From contig CANPYH010000005.1 in the NCBI GenBank assembly GCA_947588325.1, forward strand, positions 1 through 25,413: a stretch of 25,413 bases of DNA, given 5' to 3'. The position numbers were made by a program, and so were the translations under genes. The notes under the pieces are model-generated. The model was not told where the DNA came from and did not search any database. It saw only the letters and a list, made by a program, of their open reading frames with translations. The DNA comes from an uncultured Clostridia bacterium. Lineage in GTDB: Bacteria > Bacillota > Clostridia > Christensenellales > Pumilibacteraceae. Shown in pieces: positions 1 to 8,369 of the stretch; within the stretch, counting starts at the first letter, position 1; each line of letters starts with the position of its first letter.

Positions 1-720
1 GTGTCGGGGTATATCAAGGCGGTCAGCCCGTCCGAACTGTATATTAACGATAAGCTCGCGCTTGCGGGATATCTTTCCTCGCTCACACTTCCGCGCGCTA
101 CCAATGAGCCGACATACACCGAATACGGCGAAGAGGAATTTGCCTCGCTCATGCCCGATTCCGTATACGGCACCCTCGTTATTTGCGCCGACAGACAGTC
201 GTACGAAAGGGCGACGGCGGTCGGGAAGTTCGTCATACACGACTACATGTATCGCTCGGAGAAAAATAACTACTCGGAAGTTATCGTTTCTCCGCTTATC
301 GACAATAATTTCAACGTCGCAAACTACTCTCGCATAGTGTTTGCCGACGAGCCGCCGTCGTACAACGTCATAGCCAACCTTAACTCGATAACCAAGGCGC
401 GTATTTACATTCCGAAGAGGGACAGCGGGCGTATATTCGGCGGGGTTACCGCCGACCGCAACGTGTTTGTCAGGTACTATTCTGCGATCAAGGAGCATAC
501 AGAGGCGGCAAACGCCAACCCGATTGTGCATTTCAAGAATCTTTCGAGGCTTGTTGACGGACTTGAGGCGGAACAATTCGTCGTCTGCCTTTCGGTATTC
601 CTTCAACTCGGCTTTTTCGGATATGTCAACGGTAAGTTCGAAGTAGCTTCGGACGTTAAAAGACCGCTGACCGATTCGCCCATATATGCGGCGCTCATAT
701 CCCGCAAAGGAGGTGCGTAA
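1..720 (+). CDS. recJ: Single-stranded-DNA-specific exonuclease RecJ, C-terminal part
   Basis: This open frame enters from the left edge and ends with TAA at 718-720, so the GTG at base 1 is probably not the real start. The last 80 residues resemble the C-terminal region of Firmicutes RecJ: a helical stretch with a leucine-rich 'FLQLGFFGY' segment, then a short strand and the closing 'DSPIYAAL'. RecJ degrades single-stranded DNA 5' to 3' during recombination and repair. Its DHH and DHHA1 catalytic domains would lie upstream of this window and cannot be checked. The neighbour supports the call, because recJ commonly lies close upstream of rel in Bacillota. The stop codon overlaps the rel start (TAATG), and an AAAGGAGGT-like SD for rel lies inside the recJ 3' end. 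apt, often found between the two, is absent. Confidence 0.72.
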   Translation: MSGYIKAVSPSELYINDKLALAGYLSSLTLPRATNEPTYTEYGEEEFASLMPDSVYGTLVICADRQSYERATAVGKFVIHDYMYRSEKNNYSEVIVSPLIDNNFNVANYSRIVFADEPPSYNVIANLNSITKARIYIPKRDSGRIFGGVTADRNVFVRYYSAIKEHTEAANANPIVHFKNLSRLVDGLEAEQFVVCLSVFLQLGFFGYVNGKFEVASDVKRPLTDSPIYAALISRKGGA

Positions 721-2861
721 TGCAAAGACTTCTCGCCAGATGCGAACTCATATACTCCCGCGAGCAGCGCGAAACTATCGCCAAAGTGCTTGACTACGCC
801 ACGAGAAAACACGAGGGACAGAAGCGCGTTTCGGGGGAGCCGTATATCGTTCACCCCATAGCCGTTGCCAATATTCTCCTCGATCTGGGCATGGATTACA
901 GCTCCGTTTGTGCGGCGATTCTGCACGACGTTATCGAAGATACGGACGCGACGGAAGAGGAAATTCGCCGACTTTTCGGCAACACGATAACCGAACTCGT
1001 TCTCGGCGTTACCAAGCTCAAGAAGATAACCTTTACGTCCAAAGAGCAGGAGCAGGCGGAGAACTTCCGCAAGATGTTCTTTGCAATGGCGAAGGATATC
1101 CGCGTACTTATTATCAAGTTGGCGGACAGACTGCACAATATGCGCACGATAGAGCCGCTCTCTCGCGAACGTCAGGTTGCTCTCGCCAACGAAACTTTGG
1201 AGATATACGCGCGACTTGCTTCACGTCTCGGTCTCAGCTACATGAAGTGCGAAATGGAGGATATCTGCCTCAAAGTTCTTCACCCCGAGGCTTATGCGCA
1301 GATAGTCAAGGAAGTCTCGCTCAAACGCCGTGAGAGGCAGGAGATAGTGGATAAGCTCTGCGACACCCTCCGCGACATGATGGCAAAGCATAAGATCGTC
1401 GGAGAAGTCAGCGGACGTCCCAAGCATTTTTACAGCATATACAAGAAAATGACGGAGAAGCACAAGACTTTCGAGCAGATTTACGACCTGACCGCGGTGC
1501 GTATAATCGTCGAAAGCGTCGAGGCTTGCTACGAGGTTCTCGGTATAATACACGCGCAATGGAAGCCTATACCCGGTCGGTTCAAGGACTATATAGCCGT
1601 GCCAAAGCCCAATAACTACCAGTCCCTTCACACCACGGTCATGACCAACTACGGCACGCCTTTCGAGATACAGATCCGAACATACGAAATGCACAGGATA
1701 GCCGAATACGGTATCGCGGCGCATTGGAAGTATAAGGAGCACCTGACAGACACTACGGTCAGCGACGCCGACGACAAGCTCAAGTGGCTTCGCGGCGTTA
1801 TGGACGCGCAGGGCGAGGCGGCGGATCCTCAGGAATTATACGAGTCGCTCAAAGTGGATCTTTACGAGGGACAGGTGTTCATTTTCACGCCCAAAGGCGA
1901 CGTCGTAATTCTGCCCGAAGGCTCAACGCCGATAGACTTTGCGTACAGCGTTCACAGCGAGATAGGAAACAGGTGCGTCGGCGCGAAGATTAACAACAGA
2001 ATAGTCCCCCTCGAAACCAAACTCGAAACGGGCGACTATGTGGAAATTATAACCTCGAACTCCGCGAAGGGACCCAGCCGCGATTGGCTGAGAGTGGTAC
2101 AGACTACGCAGGCAAAGACGAAGATCCGTGCCTGGTTCAAGAAGGAGATGAAGGAGGACAATATTCGCAAGGGCAGGGATATGCTCGAGTTGGAAGCGAA
2201 ACGCCTCGGATATAACCTACCCGTCCTCATGAAACCCGAGTGGCTGGATATAATCATGCAGAGGTACTCAATATCCTCTCTCGACGACCTCTATGCCTCG
2301 ATAGGTTATGGCGGATATTCCGTCCACCAGATACTCCCCAAACTGATAGACTTCTACCGTAAAGAGCAAAAGGCGAATATGCCCGTGAAAGCGCAGTCGT
2401 CTGGTAAGCGCGGCGACACGCGGGGAATACTCATCAACGGCGAGCCTGATATGCTTTGCCGTATAGGTAAGTGCTGCAACCCCGTTCCCGGCGACGACAT
2501 AGTGGGGTATATCTCCAACGGTCGTGGCGTTACCATACACCGTCGCGAGTGTCCCAACCTCAACGGCGTGGACAGAAAGAAGCTGATAGACGCGTCCTGG
2601 GGAGACAAGACGGACAATACCTTCACAGTCTCGTTGCAGATCGAGGCGCGTAACAAGGGCAACCTCGTCGTCGATATCTCCACGGCGATATCCGAGCTTA
2701 AACTCGCCCTCGTCTCCATAAACGGCAGGGTGGATAAGAACGACACCGCCATATTCACGATAGGCGTGAACGTCAACAATATCAAAGAAATAGACTCGCT
2801 GATGACCAAACTCAGACAACTCGAGCCCGTCAGCAAGGTATTCAGGAACACGTCGGTATGA
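720..2861 (+). CDS. rel: Bifunctional (p)ppGpp synthetase/hydrolase (RSH family)
   Basis: A 713-residue long RSH enzyme that makes and degrades the stringent-response alarmone (p)ppGpp in the cytoplasm, sensing uncharged tRNA on the ribosome. The N-terminal HD hydrolase domain keeps H45, the H69-D70 pair followed by E73-D74, and the 'KLADRLHNMRT' segment. The synthetase domain carries 'RPKHFYSIYKKM' and the R287-F-K-D290 loop. That RXKD form is typical of bifunctional enzymes, whereas synthetase-only RelA has EXDD. A TGS domain covers about 386-447, a conserved-cysteine (CC/RIS) domain has C585-C586, and an ACT domain ends the protein. All domains are present and the length matches the family. 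The ATG is preceded by a good SD (AAAGGAGGT) and overlaps the recJ stop. The 3' end overlaps the next gene by ATGA, so the two are likely translationally coupled. Confidence 0.97.
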   Translation: MQRLLARCELIYSREQRETIAKVLDYATRKHEGQKRVSGEPYIVHPIAVANILLDLGMDYSSVCAAILHDVIEDTDATEEEIRRLFGNTITELVLGVTKLKKITFTSKEQEQAENFRKMFFAMAKDIRVLIIKLADRLHNMRTIEPLSRERQVALANETLEIYARLASRLGLSYMKCEMEDICLKVLHPEAYAQIVKEVSLKRRERQEIVDKLCDTLRDMMAKHKIVGEVSGRPKHFYSIYKKMTEKHKTFEQIYDLTAVRIIVESVEACYEVLGIIHAQWKPIPGRFKDYIAVPKPNNYQSLHTTVMTNYGTPFEIQIRTYEMHRIAEYGIAAHWKYKEHLTDTTVSDADDKLKWLRGVMDAQGEAADPQELYESLKVDLYEGQVFIFTPKGDVVILPEGSTPIDFAYSVHSEIGNRCVGAKINNRIVPLETKLETGDYVEIITSNSAKGPSRDWLRVVQTTQAKTKIRAWFKKEMKEDNIRKGRDMLELEAKRLGYNLPVLMKPEWLDIIMQRYSISSLDDLYASIGYGGYSVHQILPKLIDFYRKEQKANMPVKAQSSGKRGDTRGILINGEPDMLCRIGKCCNPVPGDDIVGYISNGRGVTIHRRECPNLNGVDRKKLIDASWGDKTDNTFTVSLQIEARNKGNLVVDISTAISELKLALVSINGRVDKNDTAIFTIGVNVNNIKEIDSLMTKLRQLEPVSKVFRNTSV

Positions 2862-3478
2862 TAAACGTAATGTGCGTCAGGGTGGTAAGCGCGATCGCAA
2901 CCAACTGCTATATAGTAAATGCGGTCGGCTCTTCGGAGGCGGTAATAATCGACCCGGGTGCGGAGTACGATAAACTCCAAGCCGTTCTCCGCGATAACAA
3001 ACTGACCGCGAAGGCAGTTCTTCTTACGCACGCACACTACGACCATTGCAACGCCGCCGCTCGCTTTCAGGCGGACGGATGCAAAATTTACATGCACGCC
3101 AATGACCTTTTCCTCCTCGAATCGAAGGAAAATCTCGCAGCGCGCCACGGTCTCGAGTTTAACTGCTTCAAACCCGACGTCCTCGTCGCGGACGGGGAAA
3201 GTATTCGGGAGTGCGGGATAACCTTCAAGGTCATACACACGCCGGGTCACACGAGCGGCTCGGTATGCTACGTCGCGGAGAATTGTATATTCTCGGGCGA
3301 CACGCTGTTTTGCCTGTCCGTCGGGAGAACGGATTTCGCCACAAGCAGTACCGAGGATATTATTTCGTCGGTTAAGGAATTGTTCGCGCTCGAGGGGGAT
3401 TATTTCGTCTATCCCGGGCACGGTGACGGCACGACATTGGACTTCGAGCGGAAATATAACCCGTATGTTCGAACTTAA
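2858..3478 (+). CDS. Metallo-beta-lactamase-fold hydrolase (glyoxalase II-like)
   Basis: A 206-residue protein with the full metal-binding set of the metallo-beta-lactamase fold: 'THAHYDH' (HxHxDH), 'HTPGHTSG', the bridging Asp in 'FSGDTLF' and a C-terminal 'PGHGDGT' histidine. It belongs to the short, single-domain group that includes Bacillus YqgX and E. coli YcbL, whose characterised members hydrolyse thioesters such as S-lactoylglutathione. The natural substrate here cannot be told from sequence. It overlaps rel by four bases (ATGA) and its own end overlaps hemZ. The order rel, this hydrolase, hemZ recurs in Clostridia, which supports a conserved operon but does not reveal a shared pathway. 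dtd, which often sits between rel and this gene, is missing. Confidence 0.9.
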   Translation: MINVMCVRVVSAIATNCYIVNAVGSSEAVIIDPGAEYDKLQAVLRDNKLTAKAVLLTHAHYDHCNAAARFQADGCKIYMHANDLFLLESKENLAARHGLEFNCFKPDVLVADGESIRECGITFKVIHTPGHTSGSVCYVAENCIFSGDTLFCLSVGRTDFATSSTEDIISSVKELFALEGDYFVYPGHGDGTTLDFERKYNPYVRT

Positions 3479-4832
3479 AACAAACGCCGAAAAATATTCA
3501 AGCGATATAGCGGACGAAATCCGCCTCTTTACCGCTTTCGAGTCGGATATATCCGTTGAATTGAGCGTATCCGATTTTTTACGTTGCAGAGTGGAGTTCG
3601 ACGGCGAGGTGCGCGAGTACAGCCAAAAGGCGCCCGAAGGCGACGAACTGACCGTCAAAAGGCTGACAAAGCGGTTTCTGAAACTGTCGGTGTATTCCGC
3701 GCTTTCCTCGCGTTACGGAGACTTGCCCTGGGGTAGTCTTACGGGAGTGCGCCCCACCAAGCTCGCGTATGAGTGGTTGAAGCGCAACGAGGGGAGCGGC
3801 TTGCAAAAATATCTGACCGAAACCTTCTTTGTCAGCGAGAAAAAGGCGCGGACGCTCTCGGAGATAATATCCGCGCAAAGCCCGTATATCCGCGACCTTG
3901 AAAACTCGGTGAACCTGTATGTCCACGTTCCGTTTTGCGACGGTCGCTGCTCCTATTGTTCCTTCCCGTCGGCGGATATTAACAAAAACGCAGCCCTAAT
4001 AGACGATTATGTCAGCTGCCTTTGCACCGAAATACGTTCGGTCAAGGAGATAATTGCGGCGGAGGGCAGGGATATTCTCTCGATATACGTCGGCGGCGGT
4101 ACGCCTTCCGCGCTCTCCGAGGAACATATCGCGAAGATACTTCGGGCAATAGACGTCGGTGGACGGGAGTTTACCTTCGAAGCGGGGCGGGCCGACAGCA
4201 TAACGAAGAGCAAGTTGCGGGTCATCAAAGAGGGCGGAGCAAACAGAATTTGCATTAACCCGCAGACGTTGAACGACGCCACGCTTGCGGCAATCGGCAG
4301 ACGGCATACCGCCGAGCAGTTTTATAAAGCGTACGACGAGGCGCAAAACGCGGGATTTATCATTAACACCGACATAATAGCGGGGCTTACGGGGGAGACC
4401 TTCGACGACTTCAGGCGGACGGCTGACGGGATATACGCTCTGCACCCGCATAACGTTACCGTGCACACGCTCAGCCGCAAGCGCGGTTCGGAGTTGCAGG
4501 AACAGCAGCTGCACTGCGCTGATATCGAGAAAATGTCCGAGTACGCTTACGACGCATTCACGAAAACTTACCGTCCGTATTACCTCTACCGCCAGAAGAA
4601 TATGCTTGGTAATCTCGAAAATATCGGGTTCAGCCTCGCAGGATACGAGTGCGTAAACAACATCACGGTTATGGAAGAGTTGGTGCCCGTGTATGCTTGC
4701 GGCGCGGGAAGCATTTCCAAAAAGATAACAAACGGGGTTATAACCCGCCACGCCTCTCCCAAGGACGTGAGACTGTATATCGAGGAGTTCGGGGAGCGAT
4801 TTCGCCGTAAATCGGAATTTTTCCGCGGGTGA
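3465..4832 (+). CDS. hemZ: Coproporphyrinogen dehydrogenase-like radical SAM protein HemZ
   Basis: A radical SAM protein of the HemN/HemZ family, about 455 residues from the ATG at 3465. The iron-sulfur motif CX3CX2C is 'CDGRCSYC' (C158, C162, C165). It is followed by the GGGTPS segment that binds SAM and a C-terminal HemN-like region. HemZ proteins are annotated as oxygen-independent coproporphyrinogen III oxidases, but the family also holds heme chaperone-like members, so the reaction is not certain. The frame is open from a GTG at 3423, but that start would lie deep inside the upstream gene and lacks a good SD. ATG 3465 overlaps the upstream stop by 14 bases and gives the usual N-terminus. 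After the stop there is a short gap before the rpsO promoter, so this ends the rel operon. Confidence 0.9.
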   Translation: MFELKTNAEKYSSDIADEIRLFTAFESDISVELSVSDFLRCRVEFDGEVREYSQKAPEGDELTVKRLTKRFLKLSVYSALSSRYGDLPWGSLTGVRPTKLAYEWLKRNEGSGLQKYLTETFFVSEKKARTLSEIISAQSPYIRDLENSVNLYVHVPFCDGRCSYCSFPSADINKNAALIDDYVSCLCTEIRSVKEIIAAEGRDILSIYVGGGTPSALSEEHIAKILRAIDVGGREFTFEAGRADSITKSKLRVIKEGGANRICINPQTLNDATLAAIGRRHTAEQFYKAYDEAQNAGFIINTDIIAGLTGETFDDFRRTADGIYALHPHNVTVHTLSRKRGSELQEQQLHCADIEKMSEYAYDAFTKTYRPYYLYRQKNMLGNLENIGFSLAGYECVNNITVMEELVPVYACGAGSISKKITNGVITRHASPKDVRLYIEEFGERFRRKSEFFRG

Positions 4833-4868
4833 AGCGGGGTTTAATTTCGAATACTCCCGCATAAATCG

Positions 4869-4897
4869 TTTACATTTCGGTTTTTATGTGGTATACT
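4869..4897 (+). promoter_or_regulatory. Sigma-A-type promoter for rpsO
   Basis: TTTACA (4869-4874) and TATACT (4892-4897) are separated by exactly 17 bases, a near-consensus vegetative promoter. It lies just after hemZ, with a run of T residues in the spacer. Transcription would start near 4904, giving an rpsO leader of about 80 bases. Confidence 0.8.
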
Positions 4898-4904
4898 ACG
4901 CATA

Positions 4905-4984
4905 TACCTCGGTTCTGCAAGCCTTGCGCTCTCCACGCAAACGCTTAAGTCCGAGGCGAATAAATTTCCATGGAGGATAAAAAA
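4905..4984 (+). promoter_or_regulatory. Folded 5' leader of rpsO, possible S15 autoregulatory element
   Basis: Between the promoter and the rpsO start, CCTCGG (4907-4912) can pair with CCGAGG (4951-4956). Nested inside, TTGCG (4924-4928) pairs with CGCAA (4936-4940) around a 7-base loop. Ribosomal protein S15 is known to repress its own mRNA through structured leaders in several bacterial groups. That this leader binds S15 is inference from position and fold only. The SD GGAGG (4972-4976) lies outside the main stem. Confidence 0.45.
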
Positions 4985-5248
4985 ATGGATAAGGAACAGA
5001 AGGCGGCTATAATAGCCAAGTACGCAACACATCCCGGCGACACGGGAAGCCCCGAAGTGCAGATCGCACTCCTCACGGAGAGGATCAACCACCTGACGGA
5101 ACATCTTAAGGTGCATCAGAAAGACCACCACTCGCGCAGAGGTTTGCTGCAAATGGTAGGTTCGAGACGCAGCTTGCTCAACTACCTTAAAGAGCTGGAT
5201 ATCGAGAGATACAGAAAGATCGTCGCCGATTTGGAATTGAGAAAGTAA
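4985..5248 (+). CDS. rpsO: 30S ribosomal protein S15
   Basis: An 87-residue protein matching the whole S15 family, with the hallmark 'DTGSPEVQIALLTERI', the 'DHHSRRGLLQMVGSRR' helix and 'YLKELDIERY'. S15 is a primary 16S rRNA-binding protein that nucleates the 30S platform. I chose ATG 4985 because GGAGG at 4972-4976 stands 8 bases before it. The in-frame ATG at 4970 would overlap that SD and give an extended N-terminus not usual for the family. The gene has its own promoter and leader. It is followed by a hairpin and then pnp, the conserved rpsO-pnp arrangement. Confidence 0.97.
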   Translation: MDKEQKAAIIAKYATHPGDTGSPEVQIALLTERINHLTEHLKVHQKDHHSRRGLLQMVGSRRSLLNYLKELDIERYRKIVADLELRK

Positions 5249-5296
5249 AACGAAGCCTGAGGAGCGGACGGAAGTTCGCTCCTTTCGCTCGTTTTT
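5247..5296 (+). terminator. Hairpin and T-run between rpsO and pnp
   Basis: A 9-bp stem (arms 5261-5269 and 5274-5282, one G-T pair) closes on a GGAA loop. An outer pairing of AAAACGA (5247-5253) with TCGTTTT (5289-5295) leads into the T-run at 5292-5296. It could act as a partial terminator, or as an RNase processing site that controls pnp, as the rpsO-pnp spacer does in E. coli. Confidence 0.6.
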
Positions 5297-5353
5297 GCTT
5301 GAGTGACAGGGTTATAAACAATCAGATATCAATATTAGGAGACAAACCAGAAA

Positions 5354-7552
5354 ATGAAAGAAGGAAACATTTTCAAGACCGTTATCGGCGGACGTGAAGT
5401 TACCGTCGAAACGGGGAAGTACGGTGAGCAGGCAAACGGGCACTGCATTGTTAAGTGCGGTGACACCATGGTTATGACCAACGTTTGTATGTCGGACGCT
5501 CCGCGCCCCGGCATGGACTTTTTCCCGCTCAGCGTTGACTTCGAAGAAAAATTGTACGCTATCGGAAAGATCCCCGGCAGCTTCAAGAGACGCGAGGGCA
5601 GAGCGAGCGATAAAGCCATTCTGACTTCGAGACTTATCGACAGACCTCTTCGTCCGCTTTTCCCCAAGGGACTGTTCAACGACGTTACGGTCGTATGTAC
5701 TGCGCTTTCCGTTGAACCCGACATTCCGCCCGAAGTATGGGGTATGGTGGGCTCGTCTATCGCGCTTTCCATCTCTGATATCCCCTTTGCGGGACCGACA
5801 GGCGCAGTTGTAGTCGGCTATGTCGACGGACAGTACGTCATCAACCCCGACAGCGCGCAGAGAGAAGCCAGCCTTATGCACGTTTACGTTGCGGGCACGG
5901 CTGACGCTATCATGATGGTCGAAGCGGGCGCTAACCAGGTGAGCGAGGAAGTTATGCTTAACGGTATACTCTTCGCGCATGAAGAGATCAAGAAGATAGT
6001 CGCGTTTATCAACGACATGGTAAAGGCTATCGGCAAGCCCAAGAAGGAGATGGATCTCTACCACATTCCCGAGGATCTCGATGCAGACGTCCGCAAGTTC
6101 GCCGACAAACTGCTCGACGACGCTCTTGCTACGCACGACAGAACGGAGAGACAGAACAATCAGGACGAGGTTGAGAAGCAGACTCTCGAGCATTTTGCCG
6201 AGATCTATCCCGAAAAAGAGAGAGAAATCAAGGACTCGCTGTACTATATAACCAAGGAAAAAGTCCGTGCGAAGATCCTCGACAAGGGCGAGAGACCGGA
6301 CGGCCGCGGCCTTGAAGATATCCGCCCGATCTGGTGCGAAGTCGGCATTCTTCCGAGAGTGCACGGCTCGGCAGTATTCACCAGAGGTCAGTCGCAGGCA
6401 ATGTCAACCTGCACGCTCGGCACAATCGGCGACGCGCAGAAGTTAGAGAACCTCGACGAGGACGACGTTAAGAAGCGTTATATGCATCAATACAACATGC
6501 CCGGATACTCCACGGGCGAAGCGAAGCCCCTCCGCGCACCCGGTCGCCGCGAGATAGGTCACGGCGCGCTCGCCGAAAGAGCGCTCGAACCCGTTATCCC
6601 CTCCGAGGAAGAATTTCCTTACGCGATAAGAACGGTGAGCGAGATAGTAAGCTCCAACGGCTCCACTTCGCAGGCGAGCGTTTGCGGCTCCTGCATGGCA
6701 CTTATGGACGCAGGCGTGCCTATCAAGGCACCCGTCGCAGGTATTGCTATGGGTCTTATCAAGGACGCCGAGCACGACCGCGTCGCTATCCTTTCGGATA
6801 TACAGGGTCTCGAGGACTTCCTCGGCGATATGGACTTCAAGGTAGCGGGAACAAGCAAGGGTATTACCGCAATACAAATGGATATCAAGATCAAGGGTAT
6901 CGATAAGCAGATACTCACGACCGCTCTCGAACAAGCTCGCCGTGGCAGACTGTATATCCTCGGCAAGATGCTCGAGGTTATCCCCGGACCGCGCGCAGAG
7001 CTCTCCAAGTGGGCGCCGAAGATTATCGTTATCAAGATCGATCCCGACAAGATCGGTAAAGTCATCGGTAAGGGCGGCGAGACTATCAATAAGATCGTCG
7101 AAGATACGGGCGTAAAGATCGACATAGAAGAGGACGGCAGCGTTTATATCGCATATACCGACGCCGAAATGGGCGAAAAGGCGCGCGCGATAGTGCTTTC
7201 CATCGTCGAGGACGTCGAAGTGGGCAAAGAGTACGTCGGACCCGTCGTCAAGATCCTCATGAGTAACCCCGACAAGGCAGGTCACGACAGAGGACGCAGA
7301 AGGGACGACCGCAAGGGCGGCAAGGACAAGAAGTCGGATAAGGAAGAACAGCCTCAGGAACTCGGCGCCTTTGTCAATATTGCTCCGGGTAAAGACGGTA
7401 TGATCCACATATCCAAGCTCTCGGAGAAACGCGTCGAGAAGGTAACCGACGTTATCAATATCGGCGACGTCGTCAGAGTAGAAGTTATCAAAGTGGACGA
7501 GAAGGGCAGAATAGATCTCAAACTCAAAGAGATTGTCAGCAAGGCCGACTGA
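5354..7552 (+). CDS. pnp: Polyribonucleotide nucleotidyltransferase (PNPase)
   Basis: A 732-residue PNPase, the phosphate-dependent 3'-5' exoribonuclease of mRNA turnover. In order it shows RNase PH domain 1, the helical linker domain (about 240-310), the catalytic RNase PH domain 2 with 'PGRREIGHGALAERAL', a KH domain with 'GKVIGKGGETINKI' and a C-terminal S1 domain. The S1 domain is unusual. After 'PVVKI' (630-634) there is a highly charged, Lys/Arg/Asp-rich insertion of about 35 residues before 'LGAFVNI' resumes at 670; in ordinary PNPases only about three residues separate these strands. The rest of S1 ('GKDGMIHISKL', 'GRIDLKLKE') is intact, so the reading frame is sound. The SD AGGAGA lies about 12 bases before the ATG, a little far. 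Confidence 0.97.
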   Translation: MKEGNIFKTVIGGREVTVETGKYGEQANGHCIVKCGDTMVMTNVCMSDAPRPGMDFFPLSVDFEEKLYAIGKIPGSFKRREGRASDKAILTSRLIDRPLRPLFPKGLFNDVTVVCTALSVEPDIPPEVWGMVGSSIALSISDIPFAGPTGAVVVGYVDGQYVINPDSAQREASLMHVYVAGTADAIMMVEAGANQVSEEVMLNGILFAHEEIKKIVAFINDMVKAIGKPKKEMDLYHIPEDLDADVRKFADKLLDDALATHDRTERQNNQDEVEKQTLEHFAEIYPEKEREIKDSLYYITKEKVRAKILDKGERPDGRGLEDIRPIWCEVGILPRVHGSAVFTRGQSQAMSTCTLGTIGDAQKLENLDEDDVKKRYMHQYNMPGYSTGEAKPLRAPGRREIGHGALAERALEPVIPSEEEFPYAIRTVSEIVSSNGSTSQASVCGSCMALMDAGVPIKAPVAGIAMGLIKDAEHDRVAILSDIQGLEDFLGDMDFKVAGTSKGITAIQMDIKIKGIDKQILTTALEQARRGRLYILGKMLEVIPGPRAELSKWAPKIIVIKIDPDKIGKVIGKGGETINKIVEDTGVKIDIEEDGSVYIAYTDAEMGEKARAIVLSIVEDVEVGKEYVGPVVKILMSNPDKAGHDRGRRRDDRKGGKDKKSDKEEQPQELGAFVNIAPGKDGMIHISKLSEKRVEKVTDVINIGDVVRVEVIKVDEKGRIDLKLKEIVSKAD

Positions 7553-7581
7553 CCCGCTTAAACAAAATAATGAGATAATCG

Positions 7582-7615
7582 CAACACCTCGTGAATAGAA
7601 TATCACGGGGTGTTG
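7582..7615 (+). promoter_or_regulatory. Strong hairpin touching the start codon of the deacetylase gene
   Basis: A 13-bp inverted repeat (arms 7582-7594 and 7603-7615, one T-G pair, 8-base loop) ends one base before the ATG at 7617. No T-run follows, so it is a poor terminator. The only SD-like sequence for the next gene, GGGGTG (7607-7612), lies inside the 3' arm and would be masked when the hairpin forms. It could be a translational switch, or a boundary that protects the pnp mRNA 3' end. Confidence 0.6.
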
Positions 7616-7616
7616 T

Positions 7617-8327
7617 ATGATTGATAAGGTAAAAACATTCGGGTTTATAATGGTCGGGATCGCCGCCATAGTTATGGTCGGCGGCATAATGACTATATGG
7701 ATAAGCGGAGCAGAGGGCGGAATAGCCGTTTCGACGGACAGCCGCGCCATATATGCGGGAACTAACGAGGAGAGCGTCGCTTTGATGTTCAATGTCTATC
7801 AGGGCGAGGAGTATATTCCCGACATACTCTCGGCGCTCGAGGAGGGCGGGGCGCAGGCGACATTCTTTATCGGCGGGTGTTGGGCGGAAAAGAACGAGGG
7901 CACACTTAAAGCCATTGCGGAGGCGGGTCACGAAATAGGCAGTCACGGCTATCTGCACCGCGACCACTCGAAGATGAATTACGAGGCGAACTATAAGGAA
8001 ATGTCCGTCGCGCACTCGTTGCTGAAAATGATAACGGGGCAGGACGTCAAGCTCTTTGCGCCTCCGTCGGGCGCGTTTTGCACGGCGACGCTGGACGCGG
8101 CGGAAGCCATGGGGTATAAGACCGTGCTCTGGACGCAGGGCAAAGACACCATAGATTGGCGGGACCACGATACCGCGCTGATAGTCAAGCGGGCAACGTC
8201 CAACGTTAAAGGCGGGGATCTCATACTCATGCACCCGACGGCGAATACCGCCGAGGCTCTGCCCGAAATAATTCGAAAAGTGCGTGAGAAAGGTTTGACA
8301 CTTTTTTCCGTTTCTGCTACGCTATAA
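7617..8327 (+). CDS. Polysaccharide deacetylase-like protein (YlxY/PdaB group), active site altered
   Basis: A 236-residue protein with an N-terminal membrane anchor (about 10-32) and an extracytoplasmic NodB-type domain. NodB enzymes remove N-acetyl groups from peptidoglycan or other glycans using a metal. The fold markers are present: 'ATFFIGG', 'GHEIGSHGYLH' with H110 and H114, 'PPSGAF', and 'LILMHPT' with H206. Two catalytic positions are changed. The TFDD motif reads 'MFNV' (N59, V60), so both acidic residues are missing, and the Arg before PPSG is Ala148. It may therefore be weakly active, altered in mechanism, or structural. The order pnp, ylxY-like, M16 peptidase is conserved in Bacillus and Clostridia. 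The start is uncertain: ATG 7617 sits against a hairpin that hides its SD, and an in-frame ATG at 7650 would also leave the anchor intact. Confidence 0.85.
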   Translation: MIDKVKTFGFIMVGIAAIVMVGGIMTIWISGAEGGIAVSTDSRAIYAGTNEESVALMFNVYQGEEYIPDILSALEEGGAQATFFIGGCWAEKNEGTLKAIAEAGHEIGSHGYLHRDHSKMNYEANYKEMSVAHSLLKMITGQDVKLFAPPSGAFCTATLDAAEAMGYKTVLWTQGKDTIDWRDHDTALIVKRATSNVKGGDLILMHPTANTAEALPEIIRKVREKGLTLFSVSATL

Positions 8328-8369
8328 CCGCATTCAAAAGAACAAATACTGAATAGAAGAGGAAATACA

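Noticed and set aside
1..3. GTG at the first base as the start of the first gene
   Set aside because: The protein resembles only the C-terminal part of RecJ, so the gene must begin before the window.
3423..3464. GTG start for hemZ at 3423
   Set aside because: It would add 14 residues encoded inside the upstream hydrolase and has no SD. ATG 3465 is the better choice.
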